Shown here: positions 54,491 through 64,000 of the stretch, piece by piece
Numbering within the stretch: position 1 is the first letter of the stretch
How the letters are laid out: each line of letters starts with the position of its first letter
Assembly: GCA_963513935.1 (NCBI GenBank)
Contig: OY740773.1
Location: 104,455,291 to 104,519,290 of the forward strand
DNA from: Aphrophora alni
Taxonomy: Eukaryota > Arthropoda > Insecta > Hemiptera > Aphrophoridae
DNA: 64,000 nt
Direction of reading: 5' to 3'
Made by a program: the position numbers and the translations under genes
Notes under the pieces: generated by a model
The model's database searches: none
What the model was told of the DNA's origin: nothing
What the model saw: only the letters and a program-made list of their open reading frames with translations

Positions 54491-56894
54491 GTTAGTTTTT
54501 GGGAAACTTTTTAATGATAGGCAAGTTATTTTACCAAACTTTGCTTTAAAATAGTAAAGCAAATATATTTATTGTTCAACATTCAAACTAAACACACGAA
54601 ATTTATACAAAAGTGTATTGGATTTGGGGCTAAGTGGTTTTATAAATCTAGCCTATTTTGTAACAAAATCTGAATTGTTCTTTATCCACCTATAAGATTA
54701 TTTATGCTTATTGGCTATAAAATAATATAGATTTAAGATTCTTGCAGTCTTAGTTATTTTAGAAGATTTTAAACTAATTTCCAACTATTATAATTTCAAA
54801 ATTCTCAGGTCAAAAGATTCTCTGTAATATAGTAGGCCTGTTTTGCAAGAAAACCTTGAATTGTTTCCTATTTCCCTATTATTATTCAAGATTATTTCTG
54901 ATATAGGCCTAGGCTATAAAAGATTAACGATTTTTACAATTATTTCTTCTTGTATTCTTGGTTTTTTACATAACGATTTATTTACAAACTAGTGGTACAG
55001 CCCTCAGTTGTCTAATTCGCCAATTGAAGATTAGAAAACTTGCATTTAACCTACAATTTGCTAGGAAAACTTTCTCAATCATTCGTGTTCGCTTCTCTAA
55101 TCTGTTCAATCGGTCATTTAACGGTAAACTATTTTTGGTTAAGGTAACTGTTCTGTTCATTAACGGCAATGTCCATGGTTTGTATTTTAAATTCCTGTTT
55201 ATTTGTTAGGTATATTAATAGCAATACCTAAAGGAATTATGTAACAGTAATAAACAGGAAATAGGTTAGCCCTAAAATCTTTGTTGCGTACGAATTAAAA
55301 AATTGGATGGAATTTTGGATGTTTAGAAGTTTATATCTTTTAAAATGGAATAAACTCCGTCAAAATTCTGTTAATTTGTTGCTAAAAATAACTAAATAGT
55401 ACCTTTATAAGTAAGTATTGATTTAAAATAGACATAATCTATAAATTTAATAGTTTCAAAAATTTCAACTAAGTTCGAAATTATTACGAATTGAGAAATT
55501 GTCTAGCAATAATTCTAGGTTAACGTTTGATGCAACTTTTCTAACCTTAAAATGTTGAAATCTTCTTTTTCTACAGATTTGAAATTAATATTGAAGACAA
55601 TGGAGTCGATATTACGTAATTAGTTCTAGAAATAGTTTAGTAATAAATTGTCATGTAAAAAGCTAATAATTTAAGAAGTAGTAGCTGTAAAAATCTTTCT
55701 TCTTTTTATGGCCTATAAGCAGAAATAATTTTAAATAAAATTCAGATTTTGTTACAAAATAGACCTAGGCCTACTTACTACATTTACAGTGAATGTAAAT
55801 TATAAAAGAGTTTACATTTAAAATTGTTCAAAAGTGTTTTTAATCCGTTAAAAATATTAACTATGGTAGGCCTACTACAAAACTCAATCTTGTATAATCA
55901 GATACAGTTCGATTTTACAAAAATCGATTTTAATCCAACTTGTTTCAACTTAGGTTTCTTTTTACATTAATCATGAAATGATAAAATACACGTCAACGTT
56001 AAAATTGCCTCGAATGGGCTGGATGGAAACAAATATTTCAACAGCTGTGCGTTGGTAAGTTGATTCATGCAAAGTAAATGTAGGTAGAAGTAGAGAAAGG
56101 CACGCCAGGTTGCAACGAATGTTCTAGGCTATCATGGAAGTGTCTGGTTGTGGATAGACAGACAACACGTCCATGTATAAATTATTCTGTAACACGTTAA
56201 AGTAGCACAGAGCTTAATTCGTCGCACATCTACCTTTATTTATATGCTAGTTTTCAAAAAACTATTCTTTTAAGTAGCCATTTTTTTCCCTCTTCGTTTT
56301 ATTCTAAATTTCTCGATTCAAGGTCATTTTTATAAAACTAGACTATTCTATTACCTAAATGCAACTCCAAGGAACAACTTATTTGTTAATCTGTGTGTTC
56401 TTTAAAACGTAATTGAAAAATCTGTCAAACCACAGATACAACAATCCCTACTTTAATTTGTTCATCTTTCAAACTTCAGTAAAAACAACCTTACAGTTCA
56501 TAAGTTTGTCGTTTTGTTCAGTGAAATTTTGTTTAGAATTTTTTAAATATTGAAATATATAGGTAATAATGTGATTGCTTTCTAGGAGATAATTAACATT
56601 TTGAAATGTAACCGTGTTTACTTTTTTGTTTCAGACCATTCTAAAAATCAAATAGGCTGTTTATTTTTTTAACTTTATTTTTGTACTTTAGTTTGTTGTT
56701 ACAAGTTAGGCCTATGTTTTAAAAGGTTATCACTGACAGCGTACTTTGGCTTTCTATTTTAGCTTTACGAAGCCCAATTATTAAATTAAGGGCATGGTGA
56801 ATAATTCCTCAACTAAATAGAACGATCCAAATTGCAGGAGTTGGGGGGGGGGGGTGTTGTATGGAAGTTAGGTTATAGAGCGTTAGAAAAGTAT
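54491..56894. other. Unique sequence (possible first intron) rich in TAGGCCTA
   Basis: AT-rich, without recognised repeats or convincing exons. The palindrome TAGGCCTA occurs at 54904, 55766, 55867 and 56707. Frames at 54958-55209 are open on both strands and lack a domain signature. Confidence 0.4.
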
Positions 56895-57030
56895 GAATTT
56901 TTTCATATTTCAAGAACTTTTTTGGATAGAAAGATGTTCCAACTCACATTTTAAAGCTCTTAACCTGAGCTATCTACAGGGTGGTACAAACGTTTAGTTG
57001 GATGTACAGAGTGTTCCAAAAGTTAACAAA
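56895..57030 (+). repeat. Isolated monomer of the 167-bp satellite
   Basis: CATATTTCAAGAACTTTTTT, GGATAGAAAGATGTTCCAAC, CATTTTAAAGCTCTTAACCT, GAGCTATCTACAGGGTGGTA and GATGTACAGAGTGTTCCAAA match one satellite monomer, 13.5 kb from the array. Confidence 0.88.
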
Positions 57031-57213
57031 CAAAAACAGAATATTTAAAATTCAGATCTTAGTGAATAATGCTTTATTAGGTTATTGTGATGTAAAAACA
57101 GGACAAGACGTATTGGAAATTACACATCCGGTACAGGGTGTCCTAAAATGTGAATAAGTTACGAGCATACATATTTTTAAATACACACATTATTAGAACC
57201 AAATGTTCCTTTT

Positions 57214-57859
57214 GGTAATTATATAGCAGAGCTGCCTCCCTTCAAAATCAATTTTTATGGGTTTTATTCGTCAAATAAATGTTGGAAAAATATTTTATTA
57301 TCGAAAACAAGTGTCGGAAAGATGATTACATAATATAATTACACAAGAAAATCTTAATCAGAGTCAAATTCTGCTGCAAATTCAGTAAAAGAGGAATTTA
57401 TTGAATTTAAATGTATTTCACTTGTAATTCGCCATAAATGATGAAAACGAGTATTATACTCATTGTACTTTCTTTTAAACATAAATTCGGCTATATGGCC
57501 ATGGAAATGTTGTTTTGAATTTCCATATCGCGGCACATTTCCTCGCACTTCCCTCCATTGGCGTTCAATTGTCTGCGTATGTGCTTCAGTGTACGCATAT
57601 GTAGGGCTGTATTATTATATGTCACGAAAGGTTTGGCCAGGTTGCTATATATATATCCCCTGACCATGTCATGAGTATGAAAGATAACACAGAGTTAATT
57701 TTTTCACGAAAAAACTACTTGTGTAATTGTATTATTGTATTATGTAATCATCTTTCCGACACTTTTTTTCGATAATAAAATATTTTTCCATCATTTATTT
57801 GACGAATAAAACCCATAAAAATTGATTTTGAAGTGAGGCAGCTCTGCTATATAATTACC
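57214..57859 (-). mobile_element. Merlin-family DNA transposon, internally deleted
   Basis: Terminal inverted repeats of about 134 and 142 bp: GGTAATTATATAGCAGAGCT at 57214 and its reverse complement ending at 57859. They remain alike through AAAATCAATTTTTATGGGTT, GACGAATAAAACCC and GTGTCGGAAAGATGATTACA. The right arm has a 9-bp insertion. The 370-bp interior keeps only the end of a transposase gene. Merlin (IS1016-like) elements have termini beginning GG, as here. The expected 8-9 bp target duplication is not visible. Confidence 0.85.
57354..57605 (-). pseudogene. Merlin transposase C-terminal fragment
   Basis: On the minus strand the frame reads PTYAYTEAHTQTIERQWREV, then RGNVPRYGNSKQHFHGHIAE, FMFKRKYNEYNTRFHHLW and ends at 57354. 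The order HTQ.IER.WR, PRYG, H..G...EF.FKRKY is the signature of the C-terminal part of Merlin/ISXO2-like transposases; the Glu of the DDE triad should lie in the HTQTIE segment (family knowledge). The N-terminal zinc-binding part and the two catalytic Asp residues are missing through internal deletion. The copy cannot move on its own but its termini might be usable by a full Merlin. Confidence 0.9.
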
Positions 57860-58124
57860 TAAAAAATATACATTTAAAATCTACTTTTTCTTTTGTACAA
57901 AACGTGTAATTTTTGGAACTCTATATGTTGTAAAGTTTTTTATCTTTAACTTGCAAGTATTTGGGAAACAATTTCTTTTCCATAATAACAGTTTACGGAA
58001 ACACATTTCTAGGCTAACAAACCTAGCTTAATCAAATATTAGGCGTACAATCGTTTACGAACTGAACAATTTTGTCATACATTGAATATGGCAAAATTCG
58101 GTTAAAGTAAATATAAGGGAAGTC

Positions 58125-58312
58125 ATTAAGTTTCCTAAACCTAATTTTGTCGCGTGTCTTCTTATGACAACTATATTTCTTTCTCCCCTTCATCACCCTT
58201 CTCCTTTAACTTGTTCTAATGATAATGACATAATTGGTCCATTCAACAGCTTCCCTCTTGTCTTTGAGAATACTTTAGTTAAGGGGTTTTGAAGTCGTCT
58301 AGCTTACTCACC
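58125..58312 (+). repeat. Dispersed repeat family H, copy 1
   Basis: AAGTTTCCTAAACCTAATTT, GTCGCGTGTCTTCTTATGAC, TATTTCTTTCTCCCCTTCAT, TAATTGGTCCATTC and TCTTGTCTTTGAG match 59258-59444 in the same orientation at about 85 percent identity by eye. Confidence 0.85.
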
Positions 58313-58319
58313 GTACTAA

Positions 58320-58540
58320 ACCCCCTCCCTCATGTCAATCCCGAGATGATTAGCTGAATATATTGCTTCATTTATCTAGTTTACTCTCTTTATCATGTTA
58401 CCTATCAGGTCTATCTTACTCAATACTTGTTCTATTCCGACACTGAATCTAGTATAGTTTCCAGGACTAAAAGTTAGGTTAGGTTTTTATTGTACGCTCT
58501 TTTCTTTTTTTATGGCAATGGTGGTACGATAACGGCTGTA
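58320..58540 (+). repeat. Dispersed repeat family A, copy
   Basis: A GTTTACTCTCTTTATCATGT block, TACCTATCAGGTCTATCTTA, CTCAATACTTGTTCTATTCC, GACACTGAATCTAGTATAG and TTGTACGCTCTTTTC in order. Within it the usual AGCTAGGGGTC reads AGTTAGGTTAGGTTTTT, a short TTAGG-like change. Confidence 0.7.
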
Positions 58541-59105
58541 TAAATTGAGATAGGAACATGAAATTTAGTGTGCTCATATTAAAAATGGCGGCCAATTTGT
58601 ACAGTTTGCCTTCACATCTCTTGTGTTATTGAATGTATAACGTATTAAACTAGATACAAATTTGCATATTTCAATTCTGCATGTAATTCTGGCTAACTCC
58701 ATTTCTTTACGATGAGAAATAGGGAAGTTACTGTCAAAATTAAAATTTCAAATTCTTAAAATATGATATTCCTATAGTTACGAAGATCGCTTTACCGGCA
58801 TGAGCTAAGCGAGTGGAGAGTTCTCCGAGGTCTGCTAGGGCAGATGTACAAACACGAGCTGAGCGAGTTGATACTATTTAAATATATAGGCTACGCTTCT
58901 ACGGAGACAAGCAAGTAGTGTTATACAATTATGGGGTTCAGAAAACCTGTGTACCAACTGTTTTAAACAAGTTACCTTCTGGGTCTGTCAATACAACTTA
59001 ACATTTCCTGCAAGCTCCAAGGAACGAACTTTTGGACATTGGCCTACATTTAGTGGATCTGCTTGTACTGCTTTTCGGGCTGGGTAAGTACCATGATGGC
59101 GTCCA
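58541..59105 (-). repeat. Dispersed repeat family B, copy (minus)
   Basis: Reversed family B blocks: ATGGCGGCCAATTTG, CACATCTCTTGTGTTATTGA, TACAAATTTGCATATTTCAA, ATTCTGCATGTAATTCTGGC, AACTGTTTTAAACAAGTTAC, TTAACATTTCCTGCAAGCTC and CTGGGTAAGTACCATGATGG. Nearly complete. Confidence 0.8.
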
Positions 59106-59257
59106 TGAAAATGTTTATTACTGTTTTGGTTACTCGGATAAAAATAGTGCAAGTAATAAAATACTATATTTTGTATGAATTTTACAAAGATACTAAACAA
59201 ATTTTTGATTAAGCCAACTTTCGGTTTAATTAAATGCAAGTTGTAACGCTAAGGGGT

Positions 59258-59444
59258 TAAGTTTCCTAACCTAATTTTGTCGCGTGTCTTATGACAACTA
59301 TATTTCTTCCTCCCCTTCATCGCCCTTCCCCTTTACCTTACTCCCAATGCTAATGACGTAATTGGTCCATTCTACATCCTCCCTCTCTTGTCTTTGAGGG
59401 TAATTCAAGAGGGTGTGTTGAAGTAGTCTAGCTGACTCTACAAA
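59258..59444 (+). repeat. Dispersed repeat family H, copy 2
   Basis: Direct partner of 58125-58312 (TAATTTTGTCGCGTGTCTTA, TATTTCTTCCTCCCCTTCAT, GTAATTGGTCCATTCTACAT). The two copies bracket the family A and B copies. Confidence 0.85.
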
Positions 59445-59604
59445 TGTACTAGTCGGTGATTTTAATTTCATTACTTTTAGAAATATACCATTGAAACTGG
59501 TGCGTTGTTCCCCCCCCCCATTTATTTCAATCTTCTTTACTCTGGTGTAAGTTTTTTTTTTACTAAATTTCCCCCATTGGTTATAATTTGAGATAAGTTT
59601 GTAT

Positions 59605-59680
59605 AGAAGAGCGTCATCATAGTATTTGCCCAGCTCCAATATACAATGTAATACAAGCAGATCCGCTAAAGGTAATGTCC
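59605..59680 (+). repeat. Dispersed repeat family B, 5' fragment
   Basis: GCGTCATCATAGTATTTGCC, CAGCTCCAATATACAATGTA, ATACAAGCAGATCCGCTAAA match the first 75 bp of family B. Confidence 0.6.
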
Positions 59681-60940
59681 AAAAGTTTGTTTCTTGGCAT
59701 TGTCAGTGAATCAGTTCTAGATGTCAGTTCGACCCTATCGATTCTCATTTGTGTCTAGCCTACCGTGGGGGGGGAGTCCCATAGCTCCGTATCTTAGAAA
59801 TTGAATATGTCATACTACCGGGCATATATTGTTGTGCCACAAACACTGGTGGTTTTCGAAGCTGTGACACGAACACTAAAAATAAGTTGTCGACTGTCTT
59901 ATAACTCCGAATAAGACGGAGGGTTTGGCGAGAGTAAGAAGGGAGGGATGGCGCTCGGCCTTCCACTGAAATTCAGTTTCTAAAATAGTCCGAGCACCAG
60001 TAGCGCAGAAATAGGAGATTGTTTTAGGTTAGGTTAGTTGAGCGATAGCAATATTTCCTTCAAGACGTTGAACGTGAACTGGGCAATTTGATGTCTAAAG
60101 AAGTTTTTTTTTAGGATATAGTAAATGACGTCATGAATAAATAATGGAGCTTATTTATTGACCAATTCCCCCCTCCCTCACCATCTGTAATAAATGTTGA
60201 GATTTACTTTAAAGTTAGAAATTAATTCAATATAAAACTCTAGGTTGTCATTACGTGATATATATACGTTCTATTTCAGCACTCACTAGACAAATATTCA
60301 CCGAGTTACGAAGATTTTGTGGTGATGGCTGTTCAGCCCCTCCCCCACGCTAACCAATGACAAGCCTCATGTTCCCTCGTCTAACTTGAACACGGCGTGA
60401 TCTATGAATCTGAAAAATAAATTATTTCATTTACAATAAAATTCCAGTGCGAAATCTTATATTATAGTTTTTTTTATGACGAATACAATTGCATTTAACC
60501 ACACAATGAGAAATGTGTAGCGTTATATTAAAAAAAAAAAAAAAAAAAAGGGTTTTTTTAGATATGAGACAAACAGTTCAATAGCCATTAAAAGATGGAT
60601 TGCGTTTTCTTTGATTTCTTCTTATTAGGGTCCGTAGGTGAACCAAGACCTTTGTAATTTCACAAGCGTGTCTTTAAGTCGCAATCGGTTTACATAAACA
60701 ATACGATAAATCCCTTATATTTCAAACTTTGCATTAATATTCTTCCGTATGTAGGAAAATATAGCGGTAACAAAAAATGACCTTCGGAGTAGTTAAGAGT
60801 CAAAAACGTAATTCCGATACGAATATGTTGGTTTATTTAACGAAACAATTAATAATTAGCGATAGATCACTTAAAAAACTTCACTTATAAAACCAACTCT
60901 CGGTATATATGCCTAATGACAATAAGTCTTTTTGTTTTAA
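59681..60940. other. Unique sequence with a poly-A tract
   Basis: No gene. A 20-base A run lies at 60531-60549 and a short TTAGGTTAGGTTAG at 60024. GC-richer patches near 59900-59960 have open minus-strand frames without a domain. Confidence 0.4.
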
Positions 60941-61412
60941 ACCACTTATTAACCATTTTATTTGTTCATATCTCGTGTGTTATTCAACTTTAAACAACAC
61001 TAAAGATAAAATTCTGCAGATTTCAATACTGCCAACATCACTCATTTAAAATAAAAAAACTGAGAAAGTTGTTTTCAAAAATAATAACCCCAAAAACTGT
61101 GATAAGCATATTTGTATAGTTAGGAGATCCTTTGGGGTGAAGTTAACGGCATGAGGGTAACGCCTGAATGTTCTAGATGTCAGAACAGATGTTCAGACCT
61201 TAGAGAACAGTCAAGGTCGAGATACAAACATGAGCGAAGTGAGTGGAGACTGTTTAATTTATACAAATCAACCTGTGTAACAACTGTTTGAAACAAACAC
61301 CCCTTGATCTAGCAACACAATTTAACATTTCCAACCAATTTTTGGGTTTTACATTTAGAGTATCTTGTATTACATTGTATGATAGGGCTGGGTAAGTACC
61401 ATGATGGCGTTC
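60941..61412 (-). repeat. Dispersed repeat family B, copy (minus)
   Basis: TTGTTCATATCTCGTGTGTT, TCTGCAGATTTCAATACTGC, GAGCGAAGTGAGTGGAGAC, ACAACTGTTTGAAACAAACA, TTTAACATTTCCAACCAATT, TATTACATTGTATGATAGGG and CTGGGTAAGTACCATGATGG. Confidence 0.78.
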
Positions 61413-61879
61413 GTCAATTTGTTTCAATAACTCATTTAATTAATGCAAATTACCTGGGAAATATGAGAGTTCAAATTAATCAGAACTGCAATTCATTTTA
61501 AACAAATAGATTTTTAATTGTATTAATAACTCGTGGATGCCTCCTAGATTAATATTTGACGGAAGTAATGCCAAGTATGTGGTGTATAGCGCAGTTTGCT
61601 TTTATGTGGAATGTGCACTGCGTCTGCATTAGTGCTCTATTGCCGTTGCAGGTTTCTTATGTGCTTCGTAATGGCGAATTAACATTCCTGACGGAAAGGA
61701 TGTCACATTAGTATTGGAAAATTTATATTCAGTAAGTGTTGAAAGGAAGCAGTACTTTTTGTGCTACTTGTATTAGATGCCTTAGGAGTACCGTTTAAAA
61801 TAGTCCCACTAATCATGTATTGGTTTGATCTGCCGATAGAATGAAATTTCCTAACGTAATTCAATATATTAAACGTTGT
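61413..61879. other. Unique sequence
   Basis: Nothing recognised. Confidence 0.4.
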
Positions 61880-62060
61880 TTGGTCTTATTTTTCTTGTAA
61901 TTATGTGTAGATATTATAGATTTTATTTTCAAATATCAAATAAAATAAATTTTAAGGTTTATTAAAATGAAGCCCAGTAGGTCACTCAACACCCTAATCA
62001 TCTGCACTTGTGTGAGTGAAACGGCACTTCGTTCAGCTGCATTCACAGTTTGATAGTAGT
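61880..62060 (+). repeat. Single arm of the family D fold-back
   Basis: TCTTGTAATTATGTGTAGAT, TATAGATTTTATTTTCAAAT, AAAATGAAGCCCAGTAGGTC, ACTCAACACCCTAATCATCT and GAGTGAAACGGCACTTCG match the arms at 29297-29472 and 30262-30453. Confidence 0.7.
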
Positions 62061-62341
62061 CTATGGTAAAAATACAAAAATGATTTGAAAACAAAACTGA
62101 CAGATTTTTTTTTTTATTGACAACTTACAAACCATTATTTTGGAAGGATGGAAGCTAGTACATTTTGTTTGGATTATTAGAGGCTACACATTAACAAAGT
62201 TTTACTAAAATCATTAGAGACGAGTTTGAGAAAATCAAAATTTTATGTTTTTTTCGTATGGCCTGTAATTTTTTAAAAAAAAGGAAACATCCGTCTCAAG
62301 ATATGACCAAAATGTACACACGTACCTAACTTCACTAAAAT

Positions 62342-62797
62342 CAATGACTACATAAATACTATAAGACACGACATGGTCATGTTAAATATTCTACGCTTAT
62401 TCTTGAGTTGTCCAATACCCGCTAGGTCGCTCTGCTAGAGAATCTGAAGTTGATGTGACTGGCGCTAGGTGGCTCTACGGTCAAACAATGTTTCAGGCGG
62501 GTAAGAGAAAACGCACTGATGCCACATATGGCATCAGAGATGCGAGGGAAGGTCGAGAATCGCTTATCTCAGCGCACGAACTGACAACACTGACTATGCT
62601 GACGGAAGTAAGTGAGAAGGTTTGTGAGAGAGAGGTCAACAGTTGTACAGTCTCAACCAAGTGGGATGCGTACAGTCAAGCACCTGCTGCTAGCGCTTTC
62701 TGATAGCTGTGTGTCAAACTTGTGACGAACAGCACCCGTAAAGCGTAGACTATTTCCCTATCCTATGTCGTGTCTTATAGTATTTATGTAGTCATTG
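62342..62797. mobile_element. 456-bp MITE with perfect 33-bp TIRs and a 7-bp target duplication
   Basis: The left end CAATGACTACATAAATACTA (62342-62374) and the right end (62765-62797) are perfect inverted repeats of 33 bp, continuing inward as degenerate matches (AAATATTCTACGCTT against AAATAGTCTACGCTT). CTAAAAT lies immediately outside on both sides (62335-62341 and 62798-62804). The 390-bp interior is clearly less AT-rich than the surroundings and contains CGCTAGGT.GCTCT twice. An 82-codon frame crosses the interior (62455-62703) without a known domain. The superfamily is unclear. Confidence 0.9.
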
Positions 62798-62967
62798 CTA
62801 AAATATATCAGCGGTTTTGGGCTGTACATACAACAGGCGAACGTCATTCCAAAAACCACGTTTTTAACTACACTATATTAAAACGAGACATCGTTTTTTG
62901 ACGTACAGTATCATAATTCATCCGTCAATCCATCCACAATCACAATCCGTATATCTTTGTCTGTTCT

Positions 62968-63012
62968 CTAATCCAACCTGCGTCTAGTTAAGTGCCTAAG
63001 CCAACTGAGCTA
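62968..63012 (-). repeat. tRNA-like promoter boxes, possible SINE head
   Basis: On the minus strand TAGCTCAGTTGG at 63001-63012 fits the tRNA A box exactly and GGTTGGATTAG at 62968-62978 is a weak B box. The spacing (22 bases) is shorter than in a tRNA, so this is not a tRNA gene. It may be a degenerate tRNA-derived SINE. Confidence 0.35.
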
Positions 63013-63028
63013 CTTCTCACGTTTTTAT

Positions 63029-63307
63029 ATCGGGTCTTTCAAAAGTAAGATAAACCTTTGACTATAGTTTATTTGTTTTTTTAATCATAGAACAAAATAA
63101 AGTACATAAATTCCGTTCGAATTAAGCGGGATTTAATAAAAAAAAAAATAATAACCAAATTCTTACTTGTTAGGGTTATTAAAACAGGTGTTCGAAGTGG
63201 CCGCCATTCTCATCCTGGCGAACAAGTAGTCTTTTTTTCTTGGCTATGCGCGTGTTTTCCGTGATGACAATTGTCTTAAGTTTTGAATAAATTGCTTCTT
63301 TCAGTTC
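63029..63307 (-). mobile_element. 3' end of a Tc1/mariner-IS630-type transposon
   Basis: On the minus strand a transposase C-terminus (stop at 63179) is followed by about 125 bp of AT-rich 3' region and by a terminal block ATCTTACTTTTGAAAGACCC at 63031-63050. The 5' part upstream of about 63310 is too decayed to follow. Confidence 0.4.
63179..63307 (-). pseudogene. Transposase C-terminal fragment (Tc1/mariner-IS630 type)
   Basis: The last frame reads ELKEAIYSKLKTIVITENTR, then IAKKKRLLVRQDENGGHFEH and LF before TAA (63179-63181). The ending R..C/V.Q.NGGHFEHL is a recurring C-terminus of insect DDE transposases of this group. A stop lies just upstream (KS*ELK) and no catalytic residues remain. 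Identification rests only on the C-terminal phrase and the position relative to a terminus-like block. Confidence 0.45.
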
Positions 63308-63477
63308 TTACGATTTTAAGGTCTTCCTGGCCTCTTGATGTCTCCAACGGACCCAGTGGTTTCAAACTAACAAGCTTTTTATACGTTACTACACTGCACT
63401 GTCCCTCAAACCGTTGGGTGAAACTTTCTTAACTCGGCTGATATCCTGCGTTCACATTCATACTCGAACTAGAATTG

Positions 63478-63815
63478 TGTCTGCTGTAAGGGGCGTGTCC
63501 TCCCTTCTACTTGCTTCCCTAGCCTGACTTAACGGTACAACCCAATCCAAGAAAACTAGGTACACAAATTAGGCCTACTGCTTAATTATATTTAATTCCT
63601 AAAGTTACAACTTCGTGACAGACTTTTGTCAACGTTTTATTCTTATTTACACCGATAAAAGAAACGAAAGTAGGGTACGCGTTTACACAGAAGCATTTGA
63701 GGTCTCAATTTTTTTATTGGGGTTGTACCGATGAAAGTAAACCCAACAAACAAAGTATGGGGGCCCCTCTTTTCCTCTCCACCCCAGATACATTCCTACC
63801 TTGAGGATACTGTAA
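63478..63815 (-). repeat. Dispersed repeat family E, copy 2 (minus)
   Basis: Reverse complement of 33376-33745: TCCTCCCTTCTACTTGCTTC, AAGAAAACTAGGTACACAAA, CTTATTTACACCGATAAAAG, TTGGGGTTGTACC, CTCTCCACCCCAGATACATT and CCTACCTTGAGGATACTGTA. Confidence 0.85.
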
Positions 63816-64000
63816 TAACACTGAATCAATACGATGCATATTTTCTAAAAAATCATAAAGGAATTTAAAAAATCAAATAATTGTAAACTACTACAAGTTT
63901 ACCACCTACTATATTTCTGTTTGAAATTAGTCAACAATGAGAAAACTCGTTGCTATGACAACTAGTAAAATAGTAATGTAAACAATTACTGTTTTAATAA

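Noticed and set aside
57463..57663. 66-codon plus-strand frame
   Set aside because: Antisense shadow of the Merlin transposase fragment.
59298..59639. 113-codon minus-strand frame
   Set aside because: It overlaps family H, whose other copy does not keep the frame, and no domain is recognised.

Overview
The window is AT-rich, gene-poor, intron-like or intergenic DNA from an animal, most probably an insect. The TTAGG pentamer (CCTAA on the other strand) recurs in more than a dozen tracts, and TTAGG is the ancestral arthropod telomere unit. The remaining content is a mix of mariner, Merlin, non-LTR (LINE), Helitron-like and fold-back elements in unique AT-rich sequence, as in large insect genomes (a hemipteran is a guess). 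There are no operons, tRNA genes, rRNA genes or CRISPR arrays. I can support only one probable host-gene piece: a signal-peptide exon with a splice donor at 54406-54490.

Layout. 1-2640: AT-rich sequence, a dispersed repeat (family A) and a 119-bp tandem repeat. 2641-16403: a 6.8-6.9 kb unit present twice in direct tandem. Each copy holds families A and B and an inverted-arm element with a TTAGG-type array in the middle. 17.2-20.1 kb: two minisatellites and a 250-bp GA tract. 21.2-31.9 kb: families A, B and C, a dead mariner, a TIR element, several TTAGG tracts (one splits a family B copy), a nested fold-back and a Helitron-like ORF. 33-38.3 kb: a 580-bp CCTAA array, two LINE 3' ends (one with a 15-bp target-site duplication) and families A, B and E. 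39.2-43.4 kb: a satellite of about 167 bp with a 668-bp higher-order repeat and four 123-bp deletion units. 43.7-49.6 kb: more TTAGG arrays, two inverted family B copies around TTAGG plus AT, a 50-bp and a 10-bp minisatellite. 50-54 kb: mostly unique. 54.4-64 kb: the candidate exon, then a Merlin remnant, families A, B, D, E and H, a 456-bp MITE with perfect 33-bp TIRs, a tRNA-like SINE head and a transposase C-terminus.

Two observations deserve most attention. First, at least four short TTAGG-type tracts, and less clearly a fifth, are bracketed by direct duplications of the flanking DNA (15-39 bp). That looks like insertion of telomeric repeats at staggered breaks, not old chromosome ends. 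Second, the element carrying the TTAGG array in the 6.9 kb unit, and a related copy at 27.4 kb, contain hammerhead-ribozyme-like folds (CUGANGA, stem, GAAA, stem, UA) whose outer stem shows compensatory changes. The array sits inside this fold. Penelope-like retroelements are known to combine hammerhead motifs with telomeric repeats, so a non-autonomous relative is a reasonable but unproven idea.

Family letters A to H are my own labels for repeats recognised by comparing segments within this window. All boundaries were read by eye and may be off by several bases.
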